NCBI RefSeq assembly: GCF_002797395.1
Contig: NZ_KZ454943.1
Location: 2,548,211-2,612,210 of the forward strand
Direction of reading: 5' to 3'
Source: Bacillus solitudinis
GTDB lineage: Bacteria; Bacillota; Bacilli; Bacillales; Bacillaceae_D
Length of the DNA: 64,000 bases
The notes below the pieces were generated by a model, which was given only the letters and a program-made list of their open reading frames with translations, was not told where the DNA came from and searched no databases. A program made the position numbers and the translations under genes. The stretch's first letter is position 1, and every line of letters starts with the position of its first letter. Below are positions 27,589 to 36,088 of the stretch, one piece after another.

Positions 27589-29616
27589 TTAATGACTTTC
27601 TAACTGTATTGCCTGTTTATCGCCAAGCTTTACAGGACCGCTTTTTAATATTCTAACATGCTCTCCTTCAGCAAGGTTTGTAAAAATGATTGGTGTTATT
27701 GTTGAAGGGACGCGTTCCTTAATGAAGGCTAAGTCAACACGAAGTAATTCCTGTCCTTGTTTTACCTGATCTCCTTGTTGAACAAGTGCTTCGAATCCAT
27801 CCCCTTTAAGGGTAACAGTATCAATTCCAACATGAATGAGAACTTCTTTCCCGCTTTCTGAAACAAGCCCGATAGCATGCTTTGTTGGAAATAAGTTAAC
27901 AACAGTTCCTGTAATTGGTGAAGCGATAATTCCGTTACTTGGGTTAATAGCAAAACCGTCTCCCATCATTTTCGTAGAAAATACTTGATCGGGAACGCTG
28001 CTTAATGGAAGAATTTCACCGTCTATTGGAATAGAAAAGTCAATTAAACCTGATACGGGTTGATTTGTTGTAACCTTATCTTTAGTTTGAACTGGGGTGC
28101 GTCCTTTAAGAATATCTTGAATTTGTGTTTTGATTTGGTCCGAACGAGGACCAAAGATAGCTTGAATGTTATTGCCCATTTGCATGACTCCTGATGCTCC
28201 GAGCTTCTTTAATGTATCTTTTTCAACTTGATTAACATCATGAACACTTACACGAAGACGAGTGATGCATGCATCTAAGTTCGCTAAGTTTTCTTTGCCA
28301 CCAAGCGCTTTTAATACATCATAAGGTAAATCAGAAACTGAACCAGAGTTGTGTGTTTCACTCGACTCATCGACATCTTCACGACCAGGAGTCATGAGGT
28401 TAAACCTCTTAATAGCAAATCGGAATCCAAAATAATAAATAGCTGCAAAAACAAGACCAACTGGAATGACAAGCCACCAGTCTGTTCGACCTGGCAACAC
28501 GCCATATAATAAGAAGTCAATGACACCACCTGAAAAAGTCATTCCAATTTTAACGTCAAGTAAGTGCATAATCATAAAAGATAGCCCTGCAAAAATGGTA
28601 TGAATTGCAAATAAAATAGGTGCCACAAATAGAAAACTAAATTCGAGCGGCTCGGTAATCCCTGTTAAAAAAGATGTAAGCGCAGCGGAACCCATAATAC
28701 CTGCGACCATTTTCTTTTGTGCGGGTTTGGCGCAATGATAAATGGCAAGAGCAGCAGCAGGCAATCCGAACATCATAAATGGGAATTTTCCAGTCATGAA
28801 TGTACCTGCAGTCAACTCAGCTCCGTCGCGAATTTGTGCAAAAAAGATTTGCTGATCGCCTCGAGCTACCTGACCGGCGGTATTTGTATAAGAACCAAAT
28901 TCAAACCAAAATGGTGAATAGAATATATGGTGAAGACCAAATGGAATTAATGCACGCTCAACAACACCGAAAATAAATGCTGCTAATGTCCGATTTGACT
29001 CAACCATGACATAGGATAAGTTGTTCATGCCAATTTGAATGCTTGGCCAAATAAAATGTAAGATAACGCCAAGAAATAACGCAAAGAATGCAGTAGCAAT
29101 TGGAACAAAACGCTTTCCAGCAAAGAAACCAAGGTATGAAGGCAATTCAATATTAAAGAACTTTTTGTACATATAAGAACCTAGTAATCCGGCGAGTACG
29201 CCACCGAAGACCCCGGTTCCTAAGGTAGGAATTCCTAGCACCATTTGAAAATTAGGATTCTCTGGATTGACCATATCAGCTGTTATGCCGCCAGTGACGC
29301 CCATTGTAATATTCATAATTAGATAACCTATTATAGCAGCTAAACCAGCCACACCGTCTCCATCAGAGAGGCCAATTGCAACACCGACAGCAAAGAGAAG
29401 CGGCAGATTAGCAAAGACAATATCACCTGCGCTTTGCATAATGCTTGCAAGCATGACAACCCAACTTGCTTCGAGGGCCGGAATGGTTGCTGTGATATCT
29501 GGGTTTTGGAGAGCATCACCAAATGCTAGAAGAATACCAGCTGCTGGTAAAAGGGCAACAGGAAGCATTAAAGCTTTCCCGACACGTTGCAATATTCCGA
29601 AAGATTGTTTAAACAT
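27589..29616 (-). CDS. ptsG: PTS glucose-specific EIICBA component (PtsG)
   Basis: Glucose permease of 675 residues in C-B-A order. The EIIC membrane domain spans about 1-400. The EIIB domain has phospho-Cys C450 in DACITRLRV, and the EIIA domain has phospho-His H595 in [10 protein letters not shown]. The EIIA domain could also phosphorylate other EIIBC permeases such as TreP in this window. A GlcT-type antiterminator/terminator leader lies between glcT and ptsG, so transcription is expected to depend on glucose. AGGAGGAAT precedes the ATG. Confidence 0.95.
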   Translation of the reverse strand: MFKQSFGILQRVGKALMLPVALLPAAGILLAFGDALQNPDITATIPALEASWVVMLASIMQSAGDIVFANLPLLFAVGVAIGLSDGDGVAGLAAIIGYLIMNITMGVTGGITADMVNPENPNFQMVLGIPTLGTGVFGGVLAGLLGSYMYKKFFNIELPSYLGFFAGKRFVPIATAFFALFLGVILHFIWPSIQIGMNNLSYVMVESNRTLAAFIFGVVERALIPFGLHHIFYSPFWFEFGSYTNTAGQVARGDQQIFFAQIRDGAELTAGTFMTGKFPFMMFGLPAAALAIYHCAKPAQKKMVAGIMGSAALTSFLTGITEPLEFSFLFVAPILFAIHTIFAGLSFMIMHLLDVKIGMTFSGGVIDFLLYGVLPGRTDWWLVIPVGLVFAAIYYFGFRFAIKRFNLMTPGREDVDESSETHNSGSVSDLPYDVLKALGGKENLANLDACITRLRVSVHDVNQVEKDTLKKLGASGVMQMGNNIQAIFGPRSDQIKTQIQDILKGRTPVQTKDKVTTNQPVSGLIDFSIPIDGEILPLSSVPDQVFSTKMMGDGFAINPSNGIIASPITGTVVNLFPTKHAIGLVSESGKEVLIHVGIDTVTLKGDGFEALVQQGDQVKQGQELLRVDLAFIKERVPSTITPIIFTNLAEGEHVRILKSGPVKLGDKQAIQLESH

Positions 29617-29670
29617 CGTACATTCCTCCTATATTTATTAATAGATTTTTGGAAATAAAGAAAATGCCAA

Positions 29671-29764
29671 CAAAAAAGGCATGAGGGAAAAGGAGGACAA
29701 CACAAAATTAGGATGAAGTCTTACTCAACCAATTAAGTGCAATCGCTTCCTTTCCTCTCATGCC
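29671..29764 (-). terminator. ptsG leader terminator controlled by GlcT
   Basis: On the minus strand GGCATGAGAGGAAAGG (about 29763-29746) pairs with CCTTTTCCCTCATGCC (29693-29678), followed by TTTTTTG. The 5' arm overlaps the antiterminator element, the standard arrangement for BglG-family control. Confidence 0.85.
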
Positions 29765-29784
29765 TGCATCACCAGTAACACGGT
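29755..29784 (-). promoter_or_regulatory. RAT (ribonucleic antiterminator) for GlcT
   Basis: The sequence CGTGTTACTGGTGATGCAGG continuing into CATGAGAGG closely follows the known B. subtilis ptsG RAT (GTGTTACTGAT...ATCAGGCATGAG). GlcT binding would prevent the downstream terminator from forming. Confidence 0.8.
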
Positions 29785-29803
29785 AAGAAATTGATGGCTT
29801 ATT

Positions 29804-30634
29804 TTATTTTTTAGATAGACGTTGAAGGTGCAATGTTAAATAAACGGCCTCTGCGTCTGGTACGGGTTTCTTTAAGGCTTGCTGCATAATCTTTATTAGT
29901 TTCCATGAAAGATTGTAGCATATAGGATATTCGGCCCGCAAGATGTTTTTTAGGGGATCTTGATTATCGATGTATTTGCCAGACTGAATGCGTTCCATTG
30001 CATGATGAAGGTGTCGTACAAGTCGCAAATAGTTTATGTCTTCGCGGTCAATACGAATTTCTAAACCTTGTTCGATGACTTGTACAAGCTTCCCAATAAG
30101 TTGGGTGTGGCGATTTACTTCTTGCAGAGAGCGTCTGGTCAATGCACTATGAATATGAAGAGCGACAAAACCAATTTCCCCCAGAGGGATGTTGATATTA
30201 AGGGATAGATTTAAATCATTAATCAACTCAGTTGCAACCCCAAACTCTTTTGGATAAGCAAGCTCAGTCTCCGAAAGAAATGGATTTTTTATATCAAGTC
30301 CTTGTTTAACGCGTTTTACTGCATAATATAAATGATCTGTTAAAGCGATATGAATATGTTCATGTAACTGAACATTAAAGCGAGTTTCCACCTTTTCAAT
30401 TAAATCATTCATGAGACCTATAAAGGATTCATCAATATAATCCAGCAGTTGTTTGTACTGTTCTTGTTCCTTTTCTTCTCTTAACACAAAGAATTTTTCT
30501 GCTGTTTCTCCAGCGATATGTTCACCGGGAGCTTTACCAAAACCAAGGCCCTTACCAATTAGAACAACTTCATGGTACTCAGGATGAGAAGCAACGACAA
30601 CATTATTATTTAATATTTTTTTGACGGTCAGCAT
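29804..30634 (-). CDS. glcT: transcription antiterminator GlcT (BglG family)
   Basis: RNA-binding antiterminator that permits ptsG expression when glucose is present. A CAT RNA-binding domain (about residues 1-57, TVKKILNNNVVVASH) is followed by PRD1 (about 65-170) and PRD2 (about 175-276). Conserved His residues occur in EHIHIALTDH and ALHIHSAL. The ATG at 30634 (MLTVKKIL) fits an AAGGA site 6 bp upstream; the ATG at 30640 touches that site, and longer in-frame starts have no support. ptsG lies directly downstream beyond the RAT/terminator. Length 276 residues, usual for GlcT. Confidence 0.9.
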   Translation of the reverse strand: MLTVKKILNNNVVVASHPEYHEVVLIGKGLGFGKAPGEHIAGETAEKFFVLREEKEQEQYKQLLDYIDESFIGLMNDLIEKVETRFNVQLHEHIHIALTDHLYYAVKRVKQGLDIKNPFLSETELAYPKEFGVATELINDLNLSLNINIPLGEIGFVALHIHSALTRRSLQEVNRHTQLIGKLVQVIEQGLEIRIDREDINYLRLVRHLHHAMERIQSGKYIDNQDPLKNILRAEYPICYNLSWKLIKIMQQALKKPVPDAEAVYLTLHLQRLSKK

Positions 30635-30910
30635 TAGCATTCCTTCTCTCTCTAGATTGAATACCAAACGATAGATAGTTTTCATCATAGCGAGAAACAA
30701 AACGAACGTCAATATTTGTAGGACATGTTAGACATAATACATTTTAAATAGTTGGTGACTGTATATATGTAGATGCCACTTAGATTAAAATAATATAACA
30801 AAAACTTCTGAAACATAATCGTTTTGAATGATTACAAGACGTGTTATCATATACTTAGAAACAAAATAGATAAACGAATAAAAATGCTTGTCTTTAGGAG
30901 GGGAACGTTT

Positions 30911-31246
30911 ATGGAAGAAAGTAAAATGCAATCGTACTTTGAAGAGCAACTGGCCGCCGCAAAACGTCAATTTGAGCGAACCATTGATTGTAAACATACA
31001 GAGTTTGATGACTTGTATCCATATATGACCGAACAACCTCAGTTTTTTTGGTATAAACGTTATGTAGCGTGGCAAGAGCTATTAACTGTTGTACGTATTG
31101 TTTCAGATTTACAATTTGATTGGAAATCTTCATTTCTTGAAAAACAAATTGCTTATATTGAATCAAGAGTATTAGATGCAAAGGTTCTGGATGATTGGTA
31201 TGAAGGACTAGAGATTGAAGCAGAGCAATCTTCTCAAAATGAGTAA
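30911..31246 (+). CDS. conserved hypothetical protein, 111 aa
   Basis: I do not recognise the family. The protein is acidic, rich in Glu, Gln, Trp and Tyr, and predicted all-helical, with no membrane segment or signal peptide. The N-terminal half contains EEQLAAAKRQFERTIDCKH and the middle an aromatic FFWYKRYVAWQELL segment. The ATG at 30911 has a perfect AGGAGGGG (30897-30904) 6-7 bp upstream, so it is very likely translated. It is divergent from glcT and ends in a strong terminator, hence monocistronic. Confidence 0.7.
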   Translation: MEESKMQSYFEEQLAAAKRQFERTIDCKHTEFDDLYPYMTEQPQFFWYKRYVAWQELLTVVRIVSDLQFDWKSSFLEKQIAYIESRVLDAKVLDDWYEGLEIEAEQSSQNE

Positions 31247-31298
31247 TGGCCAAAGGTGAATTCCTAAAAGTATATAAAGAGATGGTTCGCTACATTGT

Positions 31299-31341
31299 AA
31301 AGGGGTTGTGTCATAAGGTCTTATGACACAACCCCTTTTTA
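31299..31341 (+). terminator. intrinsic terminator after the 111-aa gene
   Basis: A perfect 17-bp stem (AAGGGGTTGTGTCATAA with its complement) around a short loop is followed by TTTTTATG. Confidence 0.9.
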
Positions 31342-31395
31342 TGATCATCCCTCTTTTAGTTGAGAGTTAGCGCTTCAAACAAATGATGCATAGCA

Positions 31396-31647
31396 TTAGT
31401 TTAATGTAATGTGAGAATCACGGTGCTGATAGATACCATCTAGTTTTTCACCAATGTCCTCTTCAATTTCCTGATTTGAAGGAAGTGAATCATAACTTTC
31501 AATAATAGTGAAGTTCTCAAGGCATAATAAGTGAAAGGGATACTTCTCACCACGGTCTTCGATAATTGCAAACAACTTATTCGTTTTGGTCGAAATTAAA
31601 TCACCGGGTTCTTTAATTGAGCGCTTTCGATTAATGGTGATATTCAT
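31396..31647 (-). CDS. small hypothetical protein, 83 aa
   Basis: A small soluble protein of unknown function with a basic N-terminus (MNITINRKRS) and an acidic C-terminus; a predicted beta-rich middle (NKLFAIIEDRGEKYPFHLL) resembles small KOW/SH3-like folds, which is only an impression. The ATG at 31647 is preceded by AGGAGGGA 6 bp upstream. Longer in-frame starts run into the adjacent terminator. Same strand as the 44-aa gene but separated from it by a hairpin. Confidence 0.6.
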   Translation of the reverse strand: MNITINRKRSIKEPGDLISTKTNKLFAIIEDRGEKYPFHLLCLENFTIIESYDSLPSNQEIEEDIGEKLDGIYQHRDSHITLN

Positions 31648-31708
31648 TCTCGTCCCTCCTATCTTTTTATCATTTTGGGAGGGTTTTCGGAGATTTATAC
31701 ATAATAAG

Positions 31709-31748
31709 GGATATCTCAAAAGTAATTCTTTTCTCGAGATATCCCTAT
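31709..31748 (-). terminator. hairpin after the 44-aa gene
   Basis: An 11-bp AGGGATATCTC/GAGATATCCCT stem lies on the minus strand directly after the stop codon, followed by TTATTATG. Confidence 0.6.
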
Positions 31749-31750
31749 TT

Positions 31751-31885
31751 TTATTTTTTCTTTTTGTTATTCGATTTATTACTACCGTTATCAATCATTT
31801 CGCTTGCCACATGTTCATTGAACATACTTTCTGTCGGTGTTTGGTTATTTGTTAGTGCTTTATTAGTTTGTTTACGTCTCGTCAT
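31751..31885 (-). CDS. small basic protein, 44 aa
   Basis: A very short gene: ATG at 31885 with an AGGAGGCAA ribosome site just upstream, stop TAA at 31753-31751. The product starts MTRRKQTNKALTNN and ends in a Lys/Asn-rich tail (NKSNNKKKK). It has no Cys or membrane segment. Size and composition recall minor acid-soluble spore proteins, but I cannot assign it to SspK-SspP. It lies upstream of the 83-aa gene on the same strand and is divergent from rnhA. Confidence 0.55.
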   Translation of the reverse strand: MTRRKQTNKALTNNQTPTESMFNEHVASEMIDNGSNKSNNKKKK

Positions 31886-31971
31886 GTAATTTGCCTCCTC
31901 TTTATTGTTTAAAAATCGATTCATTGTTACTATCTCTTTAGATAGAAAACTTATACGAAGAAGGTGCTAGT

Positions 31972-32598
31972 GTGGCTAAGAAATATTATGTTGTTTGGAA
32001 TGGGCGAAAAAAAGGGATTTTCACCACCTGGGCAGAGTGTGAAGCTCAAGTAAAGGGATTTACCGGAGCGAAGTTTAAATCATTTCCTTCAGAAAGGGAA
32101 GCAAAGAGTGCTTTTGAAGAAGGAAAGATGTTATCACCCCGTAAGAATGGAGTAACTAAAAGAAATGTTGATAATGATTCAATAATTGAAGAAGTGCAAT
32201 GGGATAGTATCTCTGTTGATGTGGGGTGCCGTGGAAATCCGGGAATTGTTGAATATAAGGGAGTCCATACAAAAACAGGAGAAATTTTGTTTTCGCATGA
32301 TGAAATCCATATTGGCACGAATAACATGGGTGAATTTTTAGCAATTGTTCACGGACTTGCATACTTGAAGAAGCAAGGTAGTGAAAAGCCGATTTATTCA
32401 GATTCAATAACTGCTATAAAATGGGTAAAGCAAAAGAAGGCAAAATCTACACTTGAAAGAAGTGAACAAACAGCGTATATCTGGTCATTAATGGATCGGG
32501 CAGAAAAATGGCTACAAACGAATACGTATTCGAATCCAGTCTTGAAATGGCAAACAGAGAAATGGGGAGAAATCAAGGCTGACTATGGTAGGAAGTAA
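31972..32598 (+). CDS. rnhA: ribonuclease HI with N-terminal hybrid-binding domain
   Basis: Cleaves RNA in RNA/DNA hybrids. The N-terminal Cauli_VI/hybrid-binding domain (residues 3-48, KYYVVWNGRKKGIFTTWAEC) is followed by the RNase H fold. The four metal ligands correspond to D83 (SVDVGCRGNPG), E121 (MGEFLA), D144 (YSDS) and D204 (IKADYGRK). The sequence is very close to the crystallised Bacillus halodurans RNase HI, including the C-terminal KWGEIKADYGRK. The start is GTG at 31972 after AAGAAGGTG. Active-site residues are complete, unlike the inactive YpeP type. Length 208 residues. Confidence 0.95.
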   Translation: MAKKYYVVWNGRKKGIFTTWAECEAQVKGFTGAKFKSFPSEREAKSAFEEGKMLSPRKNGVTKRNVDNDSIIEEVQWDSISVDVGCRGNPGIVEYKGVHTKTGEILFSHDEIHIGTNNMGEFLAIVHGLAYLKKQGSEKPIYSDSITAIKWVKQKKAKSTLERSEQTAYIWSLMDRAEKWLQTNTYSNPVLKWQTEKWGEIKADYGRK

Positions 32599-33034
32599 TG
32601 AATAACACATGATTATCATGTATACATAGCATACTAAAAATACCGGAGTGTTAAAAATAACTAGGTAGGTCATGAGCTTGGGGAAAGTTTATTAACCAAC
32701 CCATTAGCTCTATTGGTTTTTTCGGAGAACTAGAAAGTAGAAGGCGAAATTATCGATGGTTTATCCTTTGGTGAAGGCTGGATTAATAATCCAGTTTTAT
32801 TTTTATACTGAAGTTGCCGTTTGGAGGGGTTGGGGGCTGGCTCTAAGAGAGCTTTTAGACATTTTTACTGCGGAAAAGCATTCTCAACCAAACGATTGCA
32901 TTTGATAGACCTGCTATAAGATTTGCAATAAAATTACTACGAAAGATATATAAATAAACGTTTGTTTAAGTAGGGATCTCCCGAGGCGCTTGTCTTTTGG
33001 GACATCCCTTTTTTTATTTACTTTAATTGTTTAT
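32599..33034. other. gene-free interval with several hairpins
   Basis: No convincing ORF exists here. Visible features are a 15-nt palindrome (32607-32621), an AACCAA/TTGGTT hairpin followed by T6 (32694-32722), a CTGGATT/AATCCAG hairpin followed by T-rich DNA (32778-32806) and a strong terminator-like hairpin at 32972-33016. These may mark decayed genes or untranslated RNAs. Confidence 0.5.
32972..33016 (+). terminator. orphan intrinsic terminator
   Basis: AGGGAT-C-TCCC pairs with GGGA-C-ATCCCT, followed by seven T. No ORF precedes it for more than 370 bp. Confidence 0.75.
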
Positions 33035-33049
33035 TTAAAATTATTATTA
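33035..33049. promoter_or_regulatory. PerR-like box upstream of ykuV (distal)
   Basis: TTAAAATTATTATTA matches 12 of 14 fixed positions of the Per box TTATAATNATTATAA. It lies just upstream of the -35 element. The surroundings are AT-rich, so chance matches are a concern. Confidence 0.4.
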
Positions 33050-33056
33050 ATAACTA

Positions 33057-33085
33057 TTGACTTTGAAATTACTGCTATGTACAAT
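33057..33085 (+). promoter_or_regulatory. ykuV promoter
   Basis: -35 TTGACT (33057-33062), 17-bp spacer and -10 TACAAT (33080-33085). The start point would be near 33092. Confidence 0.7.
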
Positions 33086-33101
33086 AATAAACGTAATCAA
33101 C

Positions 33102-33116
33102 TAATAATAATTATAA
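33102..33116. promoter_or_regulatory. PerR-like box downstream of the ykuV start point
   Basis: TAATAATAATTATAA matches 13 of 14 fixed positions of the Per box. It is located about 10-24 bp after the predicted start point, a repressing position. Confidence 0.55.
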
Positions 33117-33171
33117 ATAAGCTATTAAAGAGGTAATGAAAAATACATATAGTATAGGAGTGGTGAAACCA

Positions 33172-33633
33172 ATGAGACTGCGTGAAGAAATGCCAGCATT
33201 AGATGGAGCAACGAAATGGTTAAATGAAGAAGTAACAAAGGGAGAGCTTCTTGCAAGTGGAAAGGCGACATTGTTTCATTTCTGGTCTGTTAGCTGCGGA
33301 CTTTGCAAAGAGGCAATGCCTGAAATTAATGAGTTTCGTGATGAATATGAAGATGAACTAAATGTGATAGCTGTACATATGCCTCGTTCAGAAAAGGATT
33401 TGGATATGGCAGTTATCGAAGCAATGGCTCAAGGTCATGATATTCTTCAACCGATTTTCGTGGATAGTGAGCATAAACTTACTGATGCTTTTGAGAATAA
33501 ATATGTTCCTGCTTATTATGTGTTCGATACTGAAGGCAAGCTCCGTCATTTTCAAGCTGGTGGTAGTGGGATGGAAATGCTCAGAAAACGCGTAAATCGT
33601 GTTTTAGAAAAAGAAACAAATTCTAATAACTAA
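33172..33633 (+). CDS. ykuV: thiol-disulfide oxidoreductase YkuV
   Basis: Cytoplasmic thioredoxin-fold protein of 153 residues, TlpA/ResA-like but lacking a signal anchor. The redox motif CGLC comprises C42 and C45 in FWSVSCGLCKEAMPE; the cis-Pro segment is KYVPAYYVFD. The sequence follows B. subtilis YkuV closely (HMPRSE, QPIFVDS and HFQAGGSGM segments). The ATG at 33172 is preferred because TAGGAG at 33155-33160 lies 11 bp upstream and the family N-terminus is MRLREEMP; an ATG at 33136 would add 12 atypical residues. Followed by the catalase gene on the same strand, with PerR-like boxes suggesting peroxide regulation. Confidence 0.9.
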   Translation: MRLREEMPALDGATKWLNEEVTKGELLASGKATLFHFWSVSCGLCKEAMPEINEFRDEYEDELNVIAVHMPRSEKDLDMAVIEAMAQGHDILQPIFVDSEHKLTDAFENKYVPAYYVFDTEGKLRHFQAGGSGMEMLRKRVNRVLEKETNSNN

Positions 33634-33668
33634 AAAAGTCAGGTAGATAATATACATTTAAATAGGGG

Positions 33669-33683
33669 TTATCTTAATCATAA
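33669..33683. promoter_or_regulatory. weak PerR-like box upstream of the catalase gene
   Basis: TTATCTTAATCATAA matches 11 of 14 fixed Per box positions and lies 44 bp before the catalase ATG. Confidence 0.4.
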
Positions 33684-33726
33684 AGTAATAGTTTGAGTGA
33701 AAACCAAATAGGGAGGATTTAATACT

Positions 33727-35181
33727 ATGAACAGATTAACTACAAATCAAGGTGTTCCAATTTCCGACAACCAAAACTCTCGTACTGCTGGTCAACGGGG
33801 GCCGACACTTCTAGAAGATTACCAACTAATTGAGAAACTAGCACATTTTGACCGTGAACGCATTCCTGAGCGTGTAGTCCATGCGCGTGGTACAGGAGCT
33901 CATGGTGTATTTAAAGTGAAAAATAGCTTAAAACGTTTTACGAAAGCGGACTTATTCCAAGAAGGAAAAGAAACACCTGTATTTGTTCGTTTTTCAACAG
34001 TTATTCATGGCCAGCATTCTCCTGAGACATTGCGTGATCCGCGCGGATTTGCAATTAAGTTCTATACAGAAGAAGGCAACTGGGACGTTGTAGGTAACAA
34101 TCTACCAGTATTCTTTATTCGTGATGCGATGAAGTTCCCTGATATGGTACATTCTCTTAAGCCGGACCCTAGTACGAATATGCAAGACCCTGATAGGTAT
34201 TGGGACTTTATGTCTTTAACACCGGAATCTACAAATATGCTTCTTCATTTATTTACCGATGAAGGTATCCCGGCGAATTACCGCCATATGAGGGGATCGA
34301 GTGTGCATGCTTTAAAGTTAATTAATGACTTTGGTAATACCGTTTACGCTAAATTCCGTTGGGTGCCTAAGCAAGGAGTTAAGAATTTGTCAATGGAAGA
34401 AGCGGCTGAAATTCAAGCTCATGATTTTAACCATGCAACGAGAGATTTAATTGAAGCGATTGATAAAGGGGATTATCCAGAATGGGATTTATTCGTTCAA
34501 ATACTAGACCCTGCTGATATGGATAACTTTGATTTTGATCCGTTAGATGCAACAAAGGATTGGTTAGAAGAGGATATTCCTTATCAGCATGTTGGAACAA
34601 TGACATTAAATAAAAATCCAGAAAATGTGTTTGCCGAAACAGAGCAGGTTGGTTTTAACCCAGGAGTAGTTGTACCAGGAATTGAACCTTCTGAGGATAA
34701 ATTATTACAAGGGCGTTTGTTCTCGTACTCAGATACTCAGCGCTATCGTGTCGGACCAAATTACTTGCAATTACCGATTAATTGCCCCTTTGCACAAGTT
34801 AATAATAATCAACGTGATGGTGCGATGGCCTTTAAGCAACAAACAGGTAGTATCAACTATGAGCCTAATAGATATGAGAATACACCAAAAGAAGATGGTG
34901 CATATATGGATCCACAAATGCCTATCACAGGAGTAGCAGGAAGACAAAAAGTCGAAAAGACAAATGATTTTGGGCAGGCAGGAAAAATTTATCGTAGCTA
35001 TACAAAAGAAGCCCAAGATGCACTTGTTAAGAATTTGACAAATGACCTTCAAGTTGTGGCTGAGCAAACGCAGCTTCTCGCTATTTGTAACTTTTATCGT
35101 GCAGATGAGGGGTTAGGAAAAAGCTTAGCAGAAGGATTGCAGCTTGATATTACACCTTATATACAACATCTAAGTAAATAA
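33727..35181 (+). CDS. heme catalase (KatX/KatA-type)
   Basis: Monofunctional heme catalase of 484 residues, small-subunit clade. The essential His is H52 in VVHARGTGAHG, the distal Asn lies in VVGNNLPVFFIRD (N124/N125), and proximal heme ligand Y334 lies in RLFSYSDTQRYR. The GNNLP and FPDMVHSLKPDP segments are closer to Bacillus KatX than to vegetative KatA, although KatX is longer. AGGGAGG precedes the ATG. A weak PerR-like box lies upstream, and the preceding ykuV has stronger ones. A terminator follows. Confidence 0.95.
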   Translation: MNRLTTNQGVPISDNQNSRTAGQRGPTLLEDYQLIEKLAHFDRERIPERVVHARGTGAHGVFKVKNSLKRFTKADLFQEGKETPVFVRFSTVIHGQHSPETLRDPRGFAIKFYTEEGNWDVVGNNLPVFFIRDAMKFPDMVHSLKPDPSTNMQDPDRYWDFMSLTPESTNMLLHLFTDEGIPANYRHMRGSSVHALKLINDFGNTVYAKFRWVPKQGVKNLSMEEAAEIQAHDFNHATRDLIEAIDKGDYPEWDLFVQILDPADMDNFDFDPLDATKDWLEEDIPYQHVGTMTLNKNPENVFAETEQVGFNPGVVVPGIEPSEDKLLQGRLFSYSDTQRYRVGPNYLQLPINCPFAQVNNNQRDGAMAFKQQTGSINYEPNRYENTPKEDGAYMDPQMPITGVAGRQKVEKTNDFGQAGKIYRSYTKEAQDALVKNLTNDLQVVAEQTQLLAICNFYRADEGLGKSLAEGLQLDITPYIQHLSK

Positions 35182-35190
35182 TAATAATAT

Positions 35191-35237
35191 AAAAATGGTG
35201 TCCCTGTGGTTTATTAACCCTTGAGACACCATTTTTT
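35191..35237. terminator. terminator between the catalase gene and ureD
   Basis: An AAAAATGGTGTC/GACACCATTTTT stem (35191-35202 with 35225-35236) has an inner GGTTTATTAACC helix. It can serve both convergent genes. Confidence 0.85.
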
Positions 35238-35263
35238 AGCAATGTGCATCGAACCATTGTATT

Positions 35264-36088
35264 TTATTTTTGGCTCTTTGAGAAAGCTTCAATGTTGATT
35301 AGTTCATAAAAAGCACTCATACTTTCCTTCACGAGACATAAATCTTTGCTTAACCACCTGGCGTGGAGTCCGACAGGATCAAGCTCTGTTACCGAAAATC
35401 GTACACCTGGAAGAACGGGCATTTGTTCTTGCAAGGAACGGAGCGAATCTATAGGGGTTGGACTAATAAACCAAGCGCTCCCAAAATAAGAACAATCATC
35501 AAGTAAGCCGAGTTGCTTTTTCGAAAACGAAGAGGGTTGAAGCTTTTGTCTATCGTAAGCAATGCAAGTCCCATTATAATCGATTTTTATCGAGGTATCG
35601 ACCATCTCATATTTAAACATTTCATCATGTTTTTCACGCCCAGGCGAAAGAATATCTGCAAAGTAAAACGTTGACGAAGGTTTTAGTGAAACTGTAATTT
35701 TTTGCTTGAATCGTGCATCTTTAAAAGGAATAGTTGTTTCGGGATGCCAATATAGACTAGCGAAATCGTCGACAGCTAAATCAATCGTCTGTTCGGTTAA
35801 ATCTCCACTTGCACGTGAAGGGTAGATTTTTGTTGATGATTGAGTAACTAAATGAGCTGTGGAGGAGGAAGCCACTTTCACTTGAATAGCGTTTCTATCT
35901 CCACTAACCATACCTCCAGAAGTATCAACTAAATAGACGGTTGCTTCCCCCTCATCGTTTAAATAGAGCACACGACTCACCCGAAGAGGGGGCGTTTGAT
36001 GACAATGTAACAGTCGTGTTTTCCCTCTTTTTAATACAAATTCCAGGTCAAGTTTACCCTGAAGTGTTTGATGCTTCACATTATTCAT
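35264..36088 (-). CDS. ureD: urease accessory protein UreD
   Basis: Scaffold of the urease maturation complex with UreF and UreG, guiding Ni delivery to the apo-enzyme. The 274-residue protein shows family segments STKIYPS near residue 85, [10 protein letters not shown], and [10 protein letters not shown]-like [14 protein letters not shown]. Last gene of ureABCEFGD; its ATG overlaps the ureG stop by four bases, so translation is coupled. Confidence 0.9.
   Translation of the reverse strand: MNNVKHQTLQGKLDLEFVLKRGKTRLLHCHQTPPLRVSRVLYLNDEGEATVYLVDTSGGMVSGDRNAIQVKVASSSTAHLVTQSSTKIYPSRASGDLTEQTIDLAVDDFASLYWHPETTIPFKDARFKQKITVSLKPSSTFYFADILSPGREKHDEMFKYEMVDTSIKIDYNGTCIAYDRQKLQPSSFSKKQLGLLDDCSYFGSAWFISPTPIDSLRSLQEQMPVLPGVRFSVTELDPVGLHARWLSKDLCLVKESMSAFYELINIEAFSKSQK

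Noticed and set aside
30785-31253. Minus-strand open frames across the 111-aa gene
   Set aside because: They lack ribosome sites, whereas the plus-strand gene has a perfect one and its own terminator.
32599-33034. Possible pseudogene in the interval after rnhA
   Set aside because: Six-frame reading gave no recognisable protein remnant, so no pseudogene is claimed.
34670-35067. Open frames overlapping the catalase gene in other frames
   Set aside because: Shadows of a conserved catalase sequence.
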